Source: Coix lacryma-jobi var. lacryma-jobi (lineage: Eukaryota; Streptophyta; Magnoliopsida; Poales; Poaceae). Taken from it: a DNA stretch of 64,000 bases. Positions 31,124 through 42,959 of the stretch are shown here, in pieces (the stretch's first letter is position 1; each line of letters begins with the position of its first letter). Below the pieces are notes generated by a model, which did not search any database, was not told the DNA's origin, and worked only from the letters and a program-made list of their open reading frames with translations. Where the stretch lies: assembly GCA_009763385.1 (NCBI GenBank), contig CM019827.1:91000314-91064313 (forward strand), in the 5' to 3' direction. Both the position numbers and the translations under genes were made by a program.

Positions 31124-33530
31124 TGAAGGACCAAAAATGCTATGGCAAGGCGACCAGAGGGGGGGTGAATGGGAGCCTAAAATTTTTCTCGAAATTATGG
31201 CCTCTGTCCCAATAAAATCAACCCCGAAAGCTTCGGACTCAAACGTGGTGGCCACGACCCTCGGAAGGAGGGTGGATGATCCCTAGGATCACAGCGAGGC
31301 ACCACACAAGAGAGCAAAACAAGGCTCTCAAAACCCCGAGACAAGTTCGTGCCTAAAAGACCACTCCCAAACGTAGATAGAAGGCTACGTTGGGATTCCT
31401 CCAAATACCAATGCTAACAAGTAGCAAAGATACCTAGAGAGGTTCCTAGGTGAACTCTAGGAGCAAACGAGAAGTCCGGAAATGAATCGGAAAAGCCGGG
31501 AGAGCAAACGCACCAAAACTCACCCTATAGGCAATTCCCGGACTGTCCGGCCTGCTGGAGCCGGACTGTCCGCGCCAGGGGCGGACTGTCCGCGGTTCCT
31601 TCCCGGACTGTCCGCCGGCCAACACCGCAAAACAGCGAAGCTGCTGAAACGTCCCTGCTCAGGCCCGGACTGTCTGCGCCCTACACTGGCGGACTGTCCG
31701 CCGGTCACCCGAGAGGAAAATACCCGAGGCCAACAGCCACTGCTCGGCTGAAGCCCCGATGCCCGGACTGTCCGCGGCCTCTGTGGCGGACTGTCCGCGG
31801 CTACGGTGGACTGTCCGTGACCCCCACGACGGACTGTCCACGACCTCCCAGAAAGTGCAAAAACTTCACGGGACAAAACCAAAATCGATTAGATCTTCAC
31901 CAAATCGAACAAGGCAGCAACCAAACTTCTCCCAAGTGTTCCTCTATGTGTTGGGAAGCTAATCCTGGGATATCATCACTTCAACCCAACTATACCATGA
32001 GAAATCCGAAGAACACTAGAAAAGGGGAAGAGGGAAGAACAAAAACGATTTCGACCCGATCTACTTGTTCGTGAGGGTAGAGATAAATTCCTTCGGTTGA
32101 AATGTTCTCCTCACATCAAAGAACAAGTTGATTCAAACGGAATCTCAAAAGACGCAGCGTAGAGGGAGATCGGGAGAGGGGAAAATCGTGGAGAAAAGAA
32201 GAACGCGAAGAACAAATTCAAAACGCGAATTCAACCACGAATTTGATCCTTGGATTCAGCAAGATGAATTGATTAAGCACTCGGTGTCGGGCTACAAGCC
32301 AATCCTAGCAACACAAAGCTTGGATGGAAAAAAGCTCAAGAACAAGAGCCAACTCTCCCTAACCCTAGCCTACTCTCACACGAACAAAATGAGAGAGACA
32401 CCACCTAGAACTCCCAAGGATGCGGCTGCCCTAGCAGCCCCCCTCATATATATAGGCGCACGTCCGAAGATCAAGACGCCCTTACATTAAGCACTCAACC
32501 CAAATACCCCCCAAGGGTAAAACCATCCAGTCCTGACGATCTTCATCCGACGGCCACGCCCGCAGATCAGGTAGCTTCGCCTCGACGTGACCTCCCTGAT
32601 GCCGCCACGTGCCATCACATCGACCACCGCGCCTTCCTCGTGGATAGCTACGCTGCCGCGCCAGCCTCTCCATGCCGCCACGCGTCGACCGTCCTTTCGG
32701 ACCAACCCCTGGTTTTGAGGCCCAAACTGGGAAACCGTCCACCCCGAGTTTTGAGGCCCAAACTCGGAAACCCGCGCGCCCAGGTTTTGAGGCCCAAACC
32801 TGGAAACCGTCCTCGCCGAGTTTTGAGGCCCAAACTCAGAAACCGGCCACCCCAGGTTTTGAGGCCCAAACCTGGAAACCGTCGATGGTAGCTTTTTGAG
32901 GCTCAACTATCGAACCCGCACCATAGACGGGATGTGGTTCGCACACCCCGACCACCGGCACCGATGCCGATGCATGTCCAGCCTCCACGCCGGGCACAAC
33001 GCCTTCGCCTTCCTTCTTGACTTGGCCGACGGCACTTGCGCCGCACGCAAGCCCGTGTCCGACCTCCCGCCAAGTGACACGACTCCAGCACCTTCCTCCC
33101 GACTCGGCCGATGCACCGCACATCCCCATGTGCTCTCGCTCGCCGATGCCATGTGCTAGCTACCACAGCTGGTCCTCTGGCCCTCTGGTCCGTCAGTCCA
33201 AGCCTCACGTCCGCCCTTCACCGCTCTGGGTACATCGGCATGGCACGTCCGCCGCACGGCACGCCCATCCTTCACCGCTCCCGGTCCGTCGGCACGGCAT
33301 GTCTCTACTTGACCTTCACCTCGCCATCGACCACTGTATCCGAGGTCCAAACCTGCACATCAACACAGCCAACAGACACCTGTCGCACACACACACCAAC
33401 ACAGAAACACCACACAACTCACGCCACCGGTTAGTCATAAACAATAAGCGCATAGCGAGATATGGACTAAACCGGGTAAAAGCCTCAAACCTTCCTTATC
33501 AATGTCAATCATTCATCATATATGTTCTCA
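31124..33530 (-). repeat. 5' LTR of S (2407 bp)
   Basis: This is the partner of 23045-25460. It holds the GGACTGTCC array at 31539-31846, the TATA-like site at about 32446-32454 and the TGAGGCCC hairpin array at 32708-32875, in which four of five stems pair perfectly or nearly so. High similarity to the other LTR implies a recent insertion. Confidence 0.93.
32708..32875. repeat. Array of five TGAGGCCC-loop hairpins (S 5' LTR)
   Basis: The second and third units read CCGAGTTT-loop-AAACTCGG and CCAGGTTT-loop-AAACCTGG, both perfect 8 bp stems. The loop TGAGGCCC is identical in all five units, and the stems swap type along the array. Confidence 0.87.
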
Positions 33531-34534
33531 AGGTTAAATAAGTTTTTCAGGGTTTTGTTAAATAGGTTTTAGAAATGTTTGATTAGTTTGTTTAATTCAT
33601 ATCTTGAGTTCTGTAAATGCTAAAAAGGTGAAACAAGTTTTGTTAAGTTTGTTGTGATGAGTTCTATGCATGAAAATTATGATTTGTCCAGGTTGTGATA
33701 AAGTTATGTGTAGCTATATTTAATTCTTGTTTTGGCTGAAATCTTGTTAAATGCATAGTAATCTGTGTATTGCTCAGAAAAATGTGATTCTTGTTTTGTT
33801 AAGTTTGTATTGATGAATAGCTTCTGGAAAAAATGTAATATGATGTTGTTTCGTGGAATATTTTGGCAGTAGAAATTAAAATGAATAAATGATGTTTTCT
33901 TGTTTATTTTGTAGTAATTAAAATATGAGGAGTTTGAACCTGAGAATTTTTGTACACTGCTCTTGTGCTAAGAAGTTCATTAGAAAAATGAGAAATCTAT
34001 TGTTTGACACTTTTTGCTAGGATGTGCAGTTCAAAGCACCTTTTCATGGTAGAATTTGTCTTTTTCATAGAGAATGGAGTTGAAGTCTAAATGGGGTGAA
34101 ATTCGGACAGGGGACTAGATGATGTGTTGTTAACTTCCAGTAATTTCTGTAGATTTTTCTGAAGCTGTCTAGGATGAGTTGCTGTTATAGGCTTGATTAA
34201 ATGGATTATTTCAGCAAGCAATTAAAGGGGAATAAATTAATTAAGTGAAGTGCTTGATGTGGTAATTGTGAGTCCTAACCAACTAATTAGGTAGGTTAAT
34301 TGTTGGTTGGATGTTTAGGTCCTTTGTAATCACTAGTTTGATGTGACTACCTTGTTGAAGAGAACGCAGTAGATAACATGTGTTTATCCCCTGAGTTATC
34401 TTATTCTATGTTGCATCCCCATGCATTCCATGTGCATTCATATTACTTATGCGTGTTATGCATCATACAAGATCGGTAGTGGAGACCTAGAACTCACCAC
34501 CGGAGGAGCCGTGTCCGGAGGAGACCCAGGACCA

Positions 34535-34662
34535 GAGGACCGAAGAAGGAGACGTCGAGGACCTGCCTGAGTGCCACGACCATCGACCCTCCGACTTTGA
34601 GGACCGAAGAAGGAGACGTCGAGGACCTGCCTGAGTGCCACGACCATCGACCCTCCGACTTT
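34535..34662. repeat. 64 bp tandem duplication in 3' LTR of A
   Basis: A 64 bp unit starting GAGGACCGAAGAAGG and ending CTCCGACTTT occurs twice with almost no change. The 5' LTR has it once (13089-13152), so it arose after insertion of A. Confidence 0.93.
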
Positions 34663-35744
34663 GAATGAGGCAAGCCCCGGAGCATCCCACTCCTATTGTT
34701 TGCAAATGGAATTACGAAATTAATCTGATATGTTTGTTGCATTAGGTTATAGAAATTGATTGCTACCGTTGATGCATTACTACTTATCCTTGTCCACCTG
34801 CAATTATATCTTGTTATCCCTGTTAAGTCTAGGCTCGTTTCTGCTTAGCCTGCTTAGACCGGTAAAAGTCGGGTGATTTCCTGTCTCCCGCATATAGGTG
34901 GATACTGATCATGACTAGCCTCGTGCTATCGTGGAATATAACCATGTGATAATTAATTTGAGACCGGGCGGGATGTAGGAGCAGCAGGACATGGGTTCTG
35001 TGTGCTAGTAGTCTCCCGTCTGTGTCGATTAGGACCCGACGAAGGCACACCTCAGTCATTTTGAACGCGTCAATCACTTAACGGAGCAGGTCGGAGTACC
35101 TCCCGTGAAGCCGAGTAGGGCTATTCAAGCCGGTGATGGAGATGTTGACGCCTAACACCCAGGGCCTTATATGTACCATGGGCAACTATTCTGAGCAACC
35201 TGGCATGGTCCGTGGACAGGCGGGGCCTGACTGACCTGGCATGACTGTGGGCAGTTATAGCTTGAGCGACCTGGCATTGAGATAACCCCCGGTGTAGAAG
35301 GGCCCATGACCGTCCCGCGCGTTGTGTTTTCGAATTTCCTGAAGTGGCCGCCGACGGCTGCCTGGCAAGGTGTGATCGGTCGAGTGTGTGACATTTTATC
35401 CCCAGCTGGGTAGGAATCGATTATAATCGCCATCGCTCCTGGTTAGTGAGTAACTTGACTGGGCATGTGTTACCGTAGTAACTTATGGAATTAAAGATGC
35501 TTATGGTACTAAATCTGAAAGGCTATTGATGAAATAGTCACTCTTGCTTGATTAAGTAGCCAAGTGATTGTTCTAGATCTGGTGCAAATCTAGTTAATCA
35601 GGTTGATTACATAAAATTGACTGCTAATACTCTAATGTTGATTATTTAATAATGAAAACGCTTTTATGCAAAAGGGTAAGTATGGCCAACCCCAAATACA
35701 GCCTTGCATACTCCTTGGTGTCGTTTATTTCTGGTTTATGACGG

Positions 35745-35802
35745 GTAAGTCTAGCTGAGTACCTTCTCGTACTCAGAGGGTTCTATTCCCTTGTTGTTGC
35801 AG
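35745..35802 (+). promoter_or_regulatory. Conserved GTAAGT / hairpin / TTGCAG block, 3' LTR A
   Basis: Same organisation as at 14235-14290: GTAAGT, GAGTAC (35757-35762) pairing with GTACTC (35769-35774), ending TTGCAG at 35802. Confidence 0.5.
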
Positions 35803-36215
35803 ATGGGCAATGCTTCTACGGCTATTGCGAGAACTGTCTGTACCCCGTCGAGGGTGGTGACTAGACCATGGGCATGGTCAACTCTTATCCTTCACTGATG
35901 CTTTTGTGGACTGATCAGGCATTGGCACCGTATTGTGAACTGAGAACTTATGTTTAAAACTATGTTGCTTCCGCTTTCAAAATTCGAACTATGGTTTGTA
36001 ATAACTGTTGAACTCTGATGTATTTGAATTATGTGTGAACTGAATGTACCTCGTGGACATGTACGCTAATCTATTACAATCTTGGCTATTGTTGAATGAT
36101 TGAAATCCTTCGAGATTTCTGGACTACCGGGTTTGTACGAGATTAAGTACCTGTAATCTCTGTGAAAGTGGGGATTCAGTGCTTAATCTGGTATAAATTG
36201 GTCGGTTCTGTCACA

Positions 36216-36220
36216 GTACT
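36216..36220. repeat. Target-site duplication of element A (right, GTACT)
   Basis: It matches 10290-10294 exactly and marks the return to the LTR of element B. Confidence 0.95.
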
Positions 36221-37067
36221 CCCGGGTGGCGCGGCTCCGGTCCGGTTCGAGCAGATCCACGGGACGGTTGATATATGCCTGTTCGGTCTTGTATATGTCA
36301 TGTGATAAGGAAGCCCCAGCTGGGTAGATCAAGCGGTTTGAATCGTCATTTGCTCCACGAGAAAAGGAGACTCGTCCTCGCACCCTCAGCGTAGTTTAAT
36401 GATGATATATTGGAGGATTAATGGGTTATTTATGAGATGTATATTTATTTACTAGTTAATATTAGAAACAAGGAATGAGACAACTACTTAGTAGTAGGAG
36501 CTTTTATGCAAAAGGAAAAACTTTTGATTCTTGCTAAAGCCTTACCTTGACTTCCCCTCAGCCTGCATTCCTGAGTCTTCTCCCCATTTTATTAGTCGGG
36601 TAAGTCTTGTTGAGTACTCCTGTACTCAGGGTTCTATGACCCCATGTTGCAGGTGCGACCGCTGAACAGATGTGCTTCGGGCCTTGCTGCATGACCATCT
36701 TTCCGGTTGAGGATGATAAGTAATGTACCCTTGGGCAGGGTTTGAATATTATGGTTATGTTATCAGACTTCCAGCTAGCACTCTAGTACTATCGAAACTT
36801 GAACTCTTTATCACCTATGTTGTAATAAGGAACACTGGTTTGTAATATTATGTTTATGTAAGACTTCCGCTGAAATCTCCGATCTGGTATTTTGTATGAA
36901 ATGTAATGTGCTGTAATGATTGTACTTGGATGATTCCTGTGACCTATGGATACGTCGACCGTATCCAACAGATTAATCCAGTCTTGTGGCACACCTACAT
37001 AACGGTCAGAGGTCGTTGGACATATGACAGGTGTAGGTGGGCCACATTATTGGGAGAGTCTGTTACA
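36221..37067 (+). repeat. Element B 3' LTR, right part
   Basis: This continues the LTR interrupted at 10294 and ends TGTTACA at 37067, where the minus-strand Sirevirus C begins. It contains the GTAAGT (36600-36605), GAGTAC/GTACTC hairpin (36612-36627) and TTGCAG (to 36652) block in the same order as in A, although the surrounding sequence is quite different. The TSD of B would be CCTAT (37068-37072), with the other copy outside the window. Confidence 0.85.
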
Positions 37068-37663
37068 CCTATGCATATGCAATAAGAAGCTTAAAGCATC
37101 GGTTTCGGTCTTACACTACACGACTCAAGTTTAACTCAAAGTGCTATGAGAAACAGTCTTGATACCGTGATGTTCTGATAAAGCAATCCCATCTCGATCT
37201 TTTTAATTCACTAATACTTGGTTCATTTTAAGCAGAATATGAATAGTCCAAGCAAGTGAAAGACTCAGAACTAGAGACATAGCAACGTAGCATATATGAA
37301 ATAGCTCAAGTGACCTCAACACATCCTACACATGCTAGTTGCCCATCTCAATGGTGAACATGTGTCAAGTTTTAAGTTCATTAAGCATGTTCATCATTCT
37401 AAAAATATAGCTTAGCTCATAACATGTATCAGTGATCAAAAGGAGCCTAAGCTACAAGCATTATCATATATCATCGGAGCAAGACTATTCAGAGCATAAA
37501 TTCATTCTAACGAATATAGACATGAAGCTCGAAAATGCAAGAAGTATACATGATGAAATGCATGCAGAAAATAGTATCGGAGTAAAACAAGAGTAAACAA
37601 ACTCAATAACAAAAGAGTAAGAAAAAGTCAGTCTATGGTACATCAAACAAAATGCTTCCCCAT
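37068..37663 (-). other. Post-pol non-coding region of element C (truncated by B)
   Basis: It aligns with 27255-27870 of S and, inverted, with 59045-59620 of D. No gene is seen. The 3' LTR of C is displaced to the left of element B and is not in the window. Confidence 0.75.
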
Positions 37664-39610
37664 TTAAAAGGGGAAACACACTCCAATCTCATCTCTCAAC
37701 CTAGCAAAAGTTGAGAGATCCAAAGGTTTGGTGAAAATATCCGCAACCTGGTTATGTGTGTCTACATGCCTAAGATCAATGTCACCTTTCTCCTAGTGAT
37801 CATGAAGAAAGTGAAAGCGGACATCGATGTGCTTGGTCTTGGAGTGAAGAACAGGGTTCTTTGCTACACTAATGGCAGAAGTGTTGTCGCAAAGCAAAGG
37901 GACCCAACGGAAATCTAGACCATAATCACGCAAAGTAGCAACCATCCATAAAAGCTGCGAAGCACAAGAAGAAGTGGCAACATACTCGGCTTGAGTAGTA
38001 GACTGGGCTACGTTCGACTGTTTGCGAGAAGATCACGAAACCAGTGAAGAGCCAAGAAACTGACAAGTCCCAGAAGTAGACTTGCGCTCAAGTCGACAGC
38101 CGGCAAAATCCGCATCGGAGTAACCACAAAGCAAAAGAGTCGGAGAAGAAGAGTACCAAAGTCCGAACTCAGGAGTGTATCGGAGGTACCTCATGATGCG
38201 CTTGAGCGCTTGCTTGTGGGAAGTTCGAGGGGACGCCTGAAAGCGAGCGCACAGACACACAGAAAACTGTATGTCTGGCCTCATCGCCGTCAGGTACAGG
38301 AGCGAGCCGATCATGCTCCTGTACTCCTTTTGGTCAACTGGCTCTCCATCTTGGTCTGCGTCCATCGCAGCAGTCGTCGCCCTGGGCGTCGTAAGAGGCT
38401 TGGCCTCGCCCATGTCGAACTTCTTCAGGATGTCCTTTGTGTATTTGCCTTGATGCACAAACGTGCCGTCTCGGGTTTGCTTGATTTGCAACCCGAGGAA
38501 GAAGGTCAACTCACCCATCATACTCATCTCAAACTCCCTGCTCATAGTATCTGCAAACTTGGCAACAAGTGCGTGAGAAGAGCCACCAAACATGATATCA
38601 TCCACGTAAATCTGAACTAAAAGGGTGTCATTGCCTTGCCTGAGGAGAAACAGTGTTTTATCTACCCGTCCCATTTCAAAACCCTTGGAGAGCAAAAAGG
38701 TTTTCAAACGCTCATACCACGCTCTCAGGGCTTGTTTCAAACCATACAAAGCTTTTGACAGTTTAAAGACATGGTTTGGAAACTTGGGATCCTCGAAACC
38801 CGGGGGATGCTTAACATAAACCTCTTCCTCTATATACCCGTTCAAGAAAGCACTCTTGACATCCATTTGATAAAGCTTAAAACCCTTCGAAGCTGCGAAA
38901 GCTAGAAGAATCCTAATGGCTTCTAAATGGGCTACAGGGGCAAAGGTTTCCTCATAGTCTATCCCCTCTTTTTGGCAATAACCCTGGGCTACTAGCCTAG
39001 CCTTGTTCCTCACTACCATCCCATCCTCACCCTGTTTGTTTTTGAAAACCCATTTGGTACCTATAGGGTGGCATTCTGGTGGAGGTGGAACTAGGGTCCA
39101 AACTTGGTTTCGCTCAAAGTTTTCTAACTCCTCATGCATGGCATTAACCCAGTTAGGATCAGAAAGAGCATGTCCAACATCTTTGGGCTCAAAAGATGCA
39201 AATGCAGAATGAGCAAAGTGTGAGATCTCATATGCTCACGACCGCATGACTCGCTGGTCGATGCCACCGATCATCTGTTGTGGGGGGTGTCCTTGCTGAA
39301 CGCTTCGGGGCGCTTGCCTCGGCGAAGTAGCCTTCCCCTCGCCATATGCTGTTGCTCCCTTAGGTGCAGCGGGTGCTCGCTGGAGAGGTGGCTCTAGAGG
39401 ACCCCAGGAAGAAGAGGTAATGGGATCGGGTCCTCGAGCTGAAGTAGTTGTCGCAGGGTCAACAGGGGCAGCCAGTGGAGTTGGCTCGGGATCACCTCGA
39501 TCGGCATCTTCCTGCTCCTCCTACACAAAAATGGTCTCTCCCAGCTCCTGTTCTCCTGCAACATCAAAAGCAGAGGAAACACAAGGCATAGTCTCATCGA
39601 ATGTGACCTC
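37664..39610 (-). pseudogene. Element C pol: hinge, reverse transcriptase, RNase H
   Basis: On the minus strand one frame runs from the D insertion site to a TAA at 37664-37666 after VCFPF. RT has GTKWVFKNK, ETFAPVAHLEAIR, QMDVKSAFLNG and the catalytic YVDD followed by IMFGG; RNase H has YSDADFAGC, TKHIDVRFHF and ADIFTKPLD. The hinge upstream is Pro/Glu-rich. In-frame stops include a TGA replacing the Trp of the SSLVSWSSRK motif (just left of 38036), a TAG in the DHYEKGD motif (near 37796) and a TGA in the hinge near 39239. The product would be the copia replication enzyme. It is the 3' half of the ORF whose 5' half lies at 62368-63630, split by element D. Confidence 0.93.
39606..39610. repeat. 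Target-site duplication of element D (left, ACCTC)
   Basis: ACCTC before the LTR start TGCGGATAC matches ACCTC at 62363-62367. It sits in the codons of the VTFDETM motif of element C. Confidence 0.95.
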
Positions 39611-39958
39611 TGCGGATACATGGGTGTATGCCGAGTCTCTGAGTTATGAGTGATTGTCAACTGGGATAATGCGCATGTTCTTTGGCTTGTGTTGTGCGGG
39701 TGTCGAGCACGGATACAGTGATCAAAGGCAAGGTGAAGCTCAAGTAGAGACGTGCCGTGCCGATGGACCGAGACTGGCGAAGGGCAGACGTGAGGCTTGG
39801 ACTGAGGGACTGGTGGCCTGAGGATCAGCTGTGGTGGCTGACAGCCTGGGACATCGATGAGCGAAGACTTGCGGGTGGACGGGGTGCACGGGCGGTGCAT
39901 CCCTTCTATGGCTCAGTTTGGTGGTTGAGCCACAGAAAAACCACCGAGTGGACGGTTT

Positions 39959-40193
39959 CCAGGTTTGGGTCGCAAAACCTGGGCGCTGATGGTTTCTGAG
40001 TTTGGGCCACAAAACTCGGGCTGAGGACGGTTTCCAGGTTTTGGCCTCAAAACCTGGGTGCTGCGGGTTTCTGAGTTTAGGCCACAAAACTCAGGCGATG
40101 GTCGGCTGGTTTTCCGATTTGGGCCCCAAAATTGGGGGTTGGCTGTGAAGGCTGGTTTCCCAGTTTGGGCCACAAAACCGGGGGCGACGTCCG
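39959..40193. repeat. Hairpin array with compensating stems (D 5' LTR)
   Basis: Six units have stems such as CCAGGTTT/AAACCTGG, TGAGTTT/AAACTC and CCAGGTTT/AAACCTGG around GGGCCAC- or TGGCCTC-like loops. The 3' LTR (60710-60896) has a unit with CCCGGTTT/AAACCGGG. It is the counterpart, in the opposite strand sense, of the TGAGGCCC arrays of S. Confidence 0.8.
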
Positions 40194-40974
40194 GGAAAAG
40201 GACAAGCAGAGTGGTGTCGGCACGTGGCGGCAATCAGTGAGGTTGCGTCGAGGCAACGCTACCAGTTGTGCGGGCGTGGCCGTCGGATCACCACCTACCA
40301 TGAGTTGGTCCAGAATAACCCTAGGGTTTAGCTGGTTCGCTCTGTAATTAGTTAGGGGTAGAGTGGGAACTAGAATTAGGATAAGTAGAGGGAGACACCC
40401 ACCTCCTATCCTATCTCAGTCATTTGCTCTTTGCCTTATAGGTTTTTCGCTCTCCCAATTCCCTACTATAGCAACTGAGATCCGCAGAGAACCATACCTC
40501 TGTGTACTGGAGATTTTGAGGAAGTGGGACCGTAATCTCACTGTTGTAGCGTGTGGTAGACACACGGTTGCAGATCAATGTGTTGATTCGCGTTTTGATT
40601 CGTGTTCTTCGCGTTCTTCATTTCTCCGCGATTTTCCCGTCACTCGATCTCTCTCTATACTGCGTCTTTGCAAAATCCGTTTGAATCAACTTGTTCTTTA
40701 TAGTGAGGAGATCATTTCCACCGAAGGAATTCTTCTAACTCCTCACGAACAAGTAGATCGGGTTGATTTCGTTTTCGTGACGCTTTTTCGTTCATAATCC
40801 TTCCCTTTTGATTTCCCGGTGATTGAGTTGATTTGGGCGGATGATTTCTTGGGGATAGTCTCCTAACTACCTCGTGATCATCTTCTCCATGTTTGGGAAC
40901 ATAGGATTGCGATTTGATTTAGATTTGAGAGGTTGTGTGTGAAGGGCGACCGAAATCGCCCTCACTGGGTGATC

Positions 40975-41236
40975 GCGGACAGTTCACGATTTTGACCGGC
41001 AGACAGTCAGCGCGTCGGGCTCCGACCGAGCAGTGGTCGCGCGGCTCGGTTGTGTTTGCCTCTGGTGACCGGCGGACAGTCCGCCGTTGACAGGCGTGGA
41101 CAGTCTGGGCCCGAGCAGAGGACTTTCAGCAACTGTGCAGTTTCGCACATTTGGCCGGCGGACAGTCCGCCATCACCTTGCGGACAGTCCGCGGTAGGGG
41201 CGGACAGTCCGAGACCCCAAGTCCGGACATTCCGGG
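40975..41236. repeat. Array of GGACAGTCC near-palindromes (D 5' LTR)
   Basis: Eight copies of CGGACAGTCCG, some decayed (for example GGACAGTTC, GGACATTCC). The 3' LTR copy at about 61690-61952 is better preserved. Confidence 0.85.
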
Positions 41237-41648
41237 AATTGGTTGTGTGTTGCAGTTTTGTGCGTTTGCTCTCCCGGCTTCTCCGCTTGGTTTCCGGAGT
41301 TCTCGTTTGGTTCTAGAGCTCACCTAGGAACCTCTTTAGGTATCTTTGCTACTTGTTAGCATCGGTATTTGGGGATTTCCTGACGTAGCTTTCAATCTAC
41401 GTTTGGGACCCGGTTTCTAGAGTCAAACTTGCTCTGGTGCTTTTGGCGCTTGACTTGCTACCGTTTTGTGGTGCCTCGCTGTGATCCTAGGGATCATCCA
41501 CCCTCTTCCAAGGGTCATGGGCATCACGGTTTCGATTGAAGCTCTTAGGGTTGATTTTGGGGACAAAAGGCCAAAGTTTCGAGAGAAATTTGTGAGCTCC
41601 CATTCACCCCCCTCTGGTCGCCTTGCTATTGCATTCTTGGTCCTTCAA

Positions 41649-41661
41649 TTGGTATCAGAGC
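41649..41661 (+). other. Primer binding site of D (tRNA-Met)
   Basis: TTGGTATCAGAGC starts two bases after the LTR end and matches the initiator tRNA-Met complement without mismatch. Confidence 0.94.
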
Positions 41662-41710
41662 GGGTTAAGGATCTTCCACCTTAGCCAGTTCCAGATCCAC
41701 AGAAGGCGAC

Positions 41711-42959
41711 ATGGATCGCGGCGTGGGCAAACCGCCATTTTTCGATGGGACGAACTATGCGTATTGGAAGATACACATGTCGGCCTATCTGCAGAGTATT
41801 GGTGCTTCCATTTGGGATATTTGCAACTCTGCTGATTACATGGTCTTGGTTGCTCGTGTGACTCAGTATCAGATCGATGAGCACGATGCCAAGAGCCGAG
41901 CCCGTAATGCTCTTTTCTCATGTTTGAGCATGTCTGAGTTTGATCGCATTTCTCACCTCGCTACGGCTCGGGAGATTTGGGCTACCCTCATGCGTTTCCA
42001 TGAGGGAACCACTCAAGTCAAAACACGTCTCTACGAGTCGTTCAAGCGAGAGTATGAGAACTTTCGACATATGCCTAGCGAGAGCATAGAAAGTTTATTC
42101 GCTCGCTTTCAGGTGATTGTCAACAGGATGAGGGCTAACAAGGAGCTGTTGCCTTTCGATGATCATGAGAGAGCTTTGAAGCTTTTGCATACTCTTGATC
42201 GATCGGTGTGGGACTCAAAGGTTTAGGCAATTATCGAATCACCTAACTATGAGACCCTCACATGCGACGAGCTCTTTAGTAAGCTCAAGTCCATTGAGAT
42301 TGACGCCATGGCGAGGGCTTCTTATGAAAATCCTTCTGGCCCGTCGATGGCTTTGGTTTCTAGCTCTTCTGCTAACCCCTCTAGAGGATTTGCACTCTCT
42401 TTTCTTCTTTCTGTCACAGAGGAGTAGCTGGAGTTCATGGGGGATGACGAGATGGCTTTGCTCGCCAACCGGTTCTCGCGGTTCCACAACAAACGCATGA
42501 ACCGTTGCCGCAAAGGAAGACGCTCGGGATGTTTCGAGTGCGGCGACCCCAACCACTTCATCGCCAATTGCCCGAAGAAGAACAAGCAGACCTTCAGCAA
42601 GGCGGATCATGGGCACAAGTACGACTCCGGCAAGCGCAAGGAGAAGTACGTCCCCGCAAAGCACAGGCGGAAGGGCGGCTTCGACAAGGAGTACATCAAG
42701 ACGAAGTACTTGGAGAAGGCCCGAGCTGAGCAGCGTGCGTTCTTCGCCACGCTCAGTGACGTCGATGACTCGGATGACGACTCCGCTTCCTCAAGCGACG
42801 ACGAGTCTGAAAAGAAGAAGAGGATCGAGGACAAGTTGAACAGCCTCTGCTTCTTTACCGACGACGAGGGCTTATGCACCATGGCCCTCGGCAAGGAGGT
42901 CGACGGCGAGCTGGAGGACACCCCTCGGAACGACGATGATGACGACGACACCTCCCATG
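41711..42959 (+). pseudogene. Element D gag, N-terminal part
   Basis: The frame starts at ATG 41711 and is cut at 42959 by the E complex. It begins with the copia gag domain (PPFFDGTNYAYWKIHM, then LYESFKREYENFRHMPSES) and has a zinc knuckle CFECGDPNHFIANC, a Lys-rich stretch and an acidic Asp/Ser-rich stretch. Two TAG codons (42224-42226 and 42425-42427) sit where Gln is usual. Gag coats the genomic RNA and forms the virus-like particle. The C-terminal part resumes at 54435 in another phase relative to this coordinate frame because of the insertion. Confidence 0.93.

Larger units (their letters stand above)
23045..33530 (-). mobile_element. Non-autonomous Sirevirus-type copia element S
   Basis: The 10486 bp element is flanked by AGGTT on both sides (23040-23044 and 33531-33535) and lies in minus orientation. 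LTRs are at 31124-33530 (5') and 23045-25460 (3'), beginning TGAGAACATATATG and ending TTGGTCCTTCA when read on the minus strand. The PBS is of tRNA-Met type and the PPT region is AAGGGGGCGA. It keeps a gag derivative (29006-30990) and small scraps of pol (27900-28310) but no protease, integrase, RT or RNase H worth the name, so it must have moved with proteins from a relative. Related in sequence to C and D. Confidence 0.93.
10295..36215 (+). mobile_element. Complete Tekay-like Ty3/gypsy element A, with nested S
   Basis: The element is bounded by TG...CA LTRs and 5 bp TSDs. It has a 5' LTR (10295-14703), PBS, leader, an extra ORF (15494-16513), gag-pol (16859-21244), PPT and a 3' LTR (21280-36215) split by the S insertion. 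Without S it is about 15.4 kb. Domain order (protease, RT, RNase H, integrase, chromodomain) makes it a chromovirus; the very long LTRs fit the Tekay/Del lineage. All coding regions carry stops, so it is now dead or dependent on other copies. Confidence 0.95.
33531..36215 (+). repeat. 3' LTR of element A, right part
   Basis: It resumes after the duplicated AGGTT and ends TGTCACA at 36215. The two parts total about 4445 bp against 4409 bp for the 5' LTR. A private 64 bp tandem duplication (34535-34662) accounts for part of the difference. Confidence 0.93.
39611..41647 (+). repeat. 5' LTR of D (2037 bp)
   Basis: The LTR carries the hairpin array (39959-40193), eight GGACAGTCC-like words (40975-41236) and a 3' part homologous to the LTR of S (for example TGGTGCCTCGCTGTGATCC). 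A segment of about 297 bp (39686-39982) is absent from the 3' LTR. Frames over it are not supported as genes. Confidence 0.93.
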
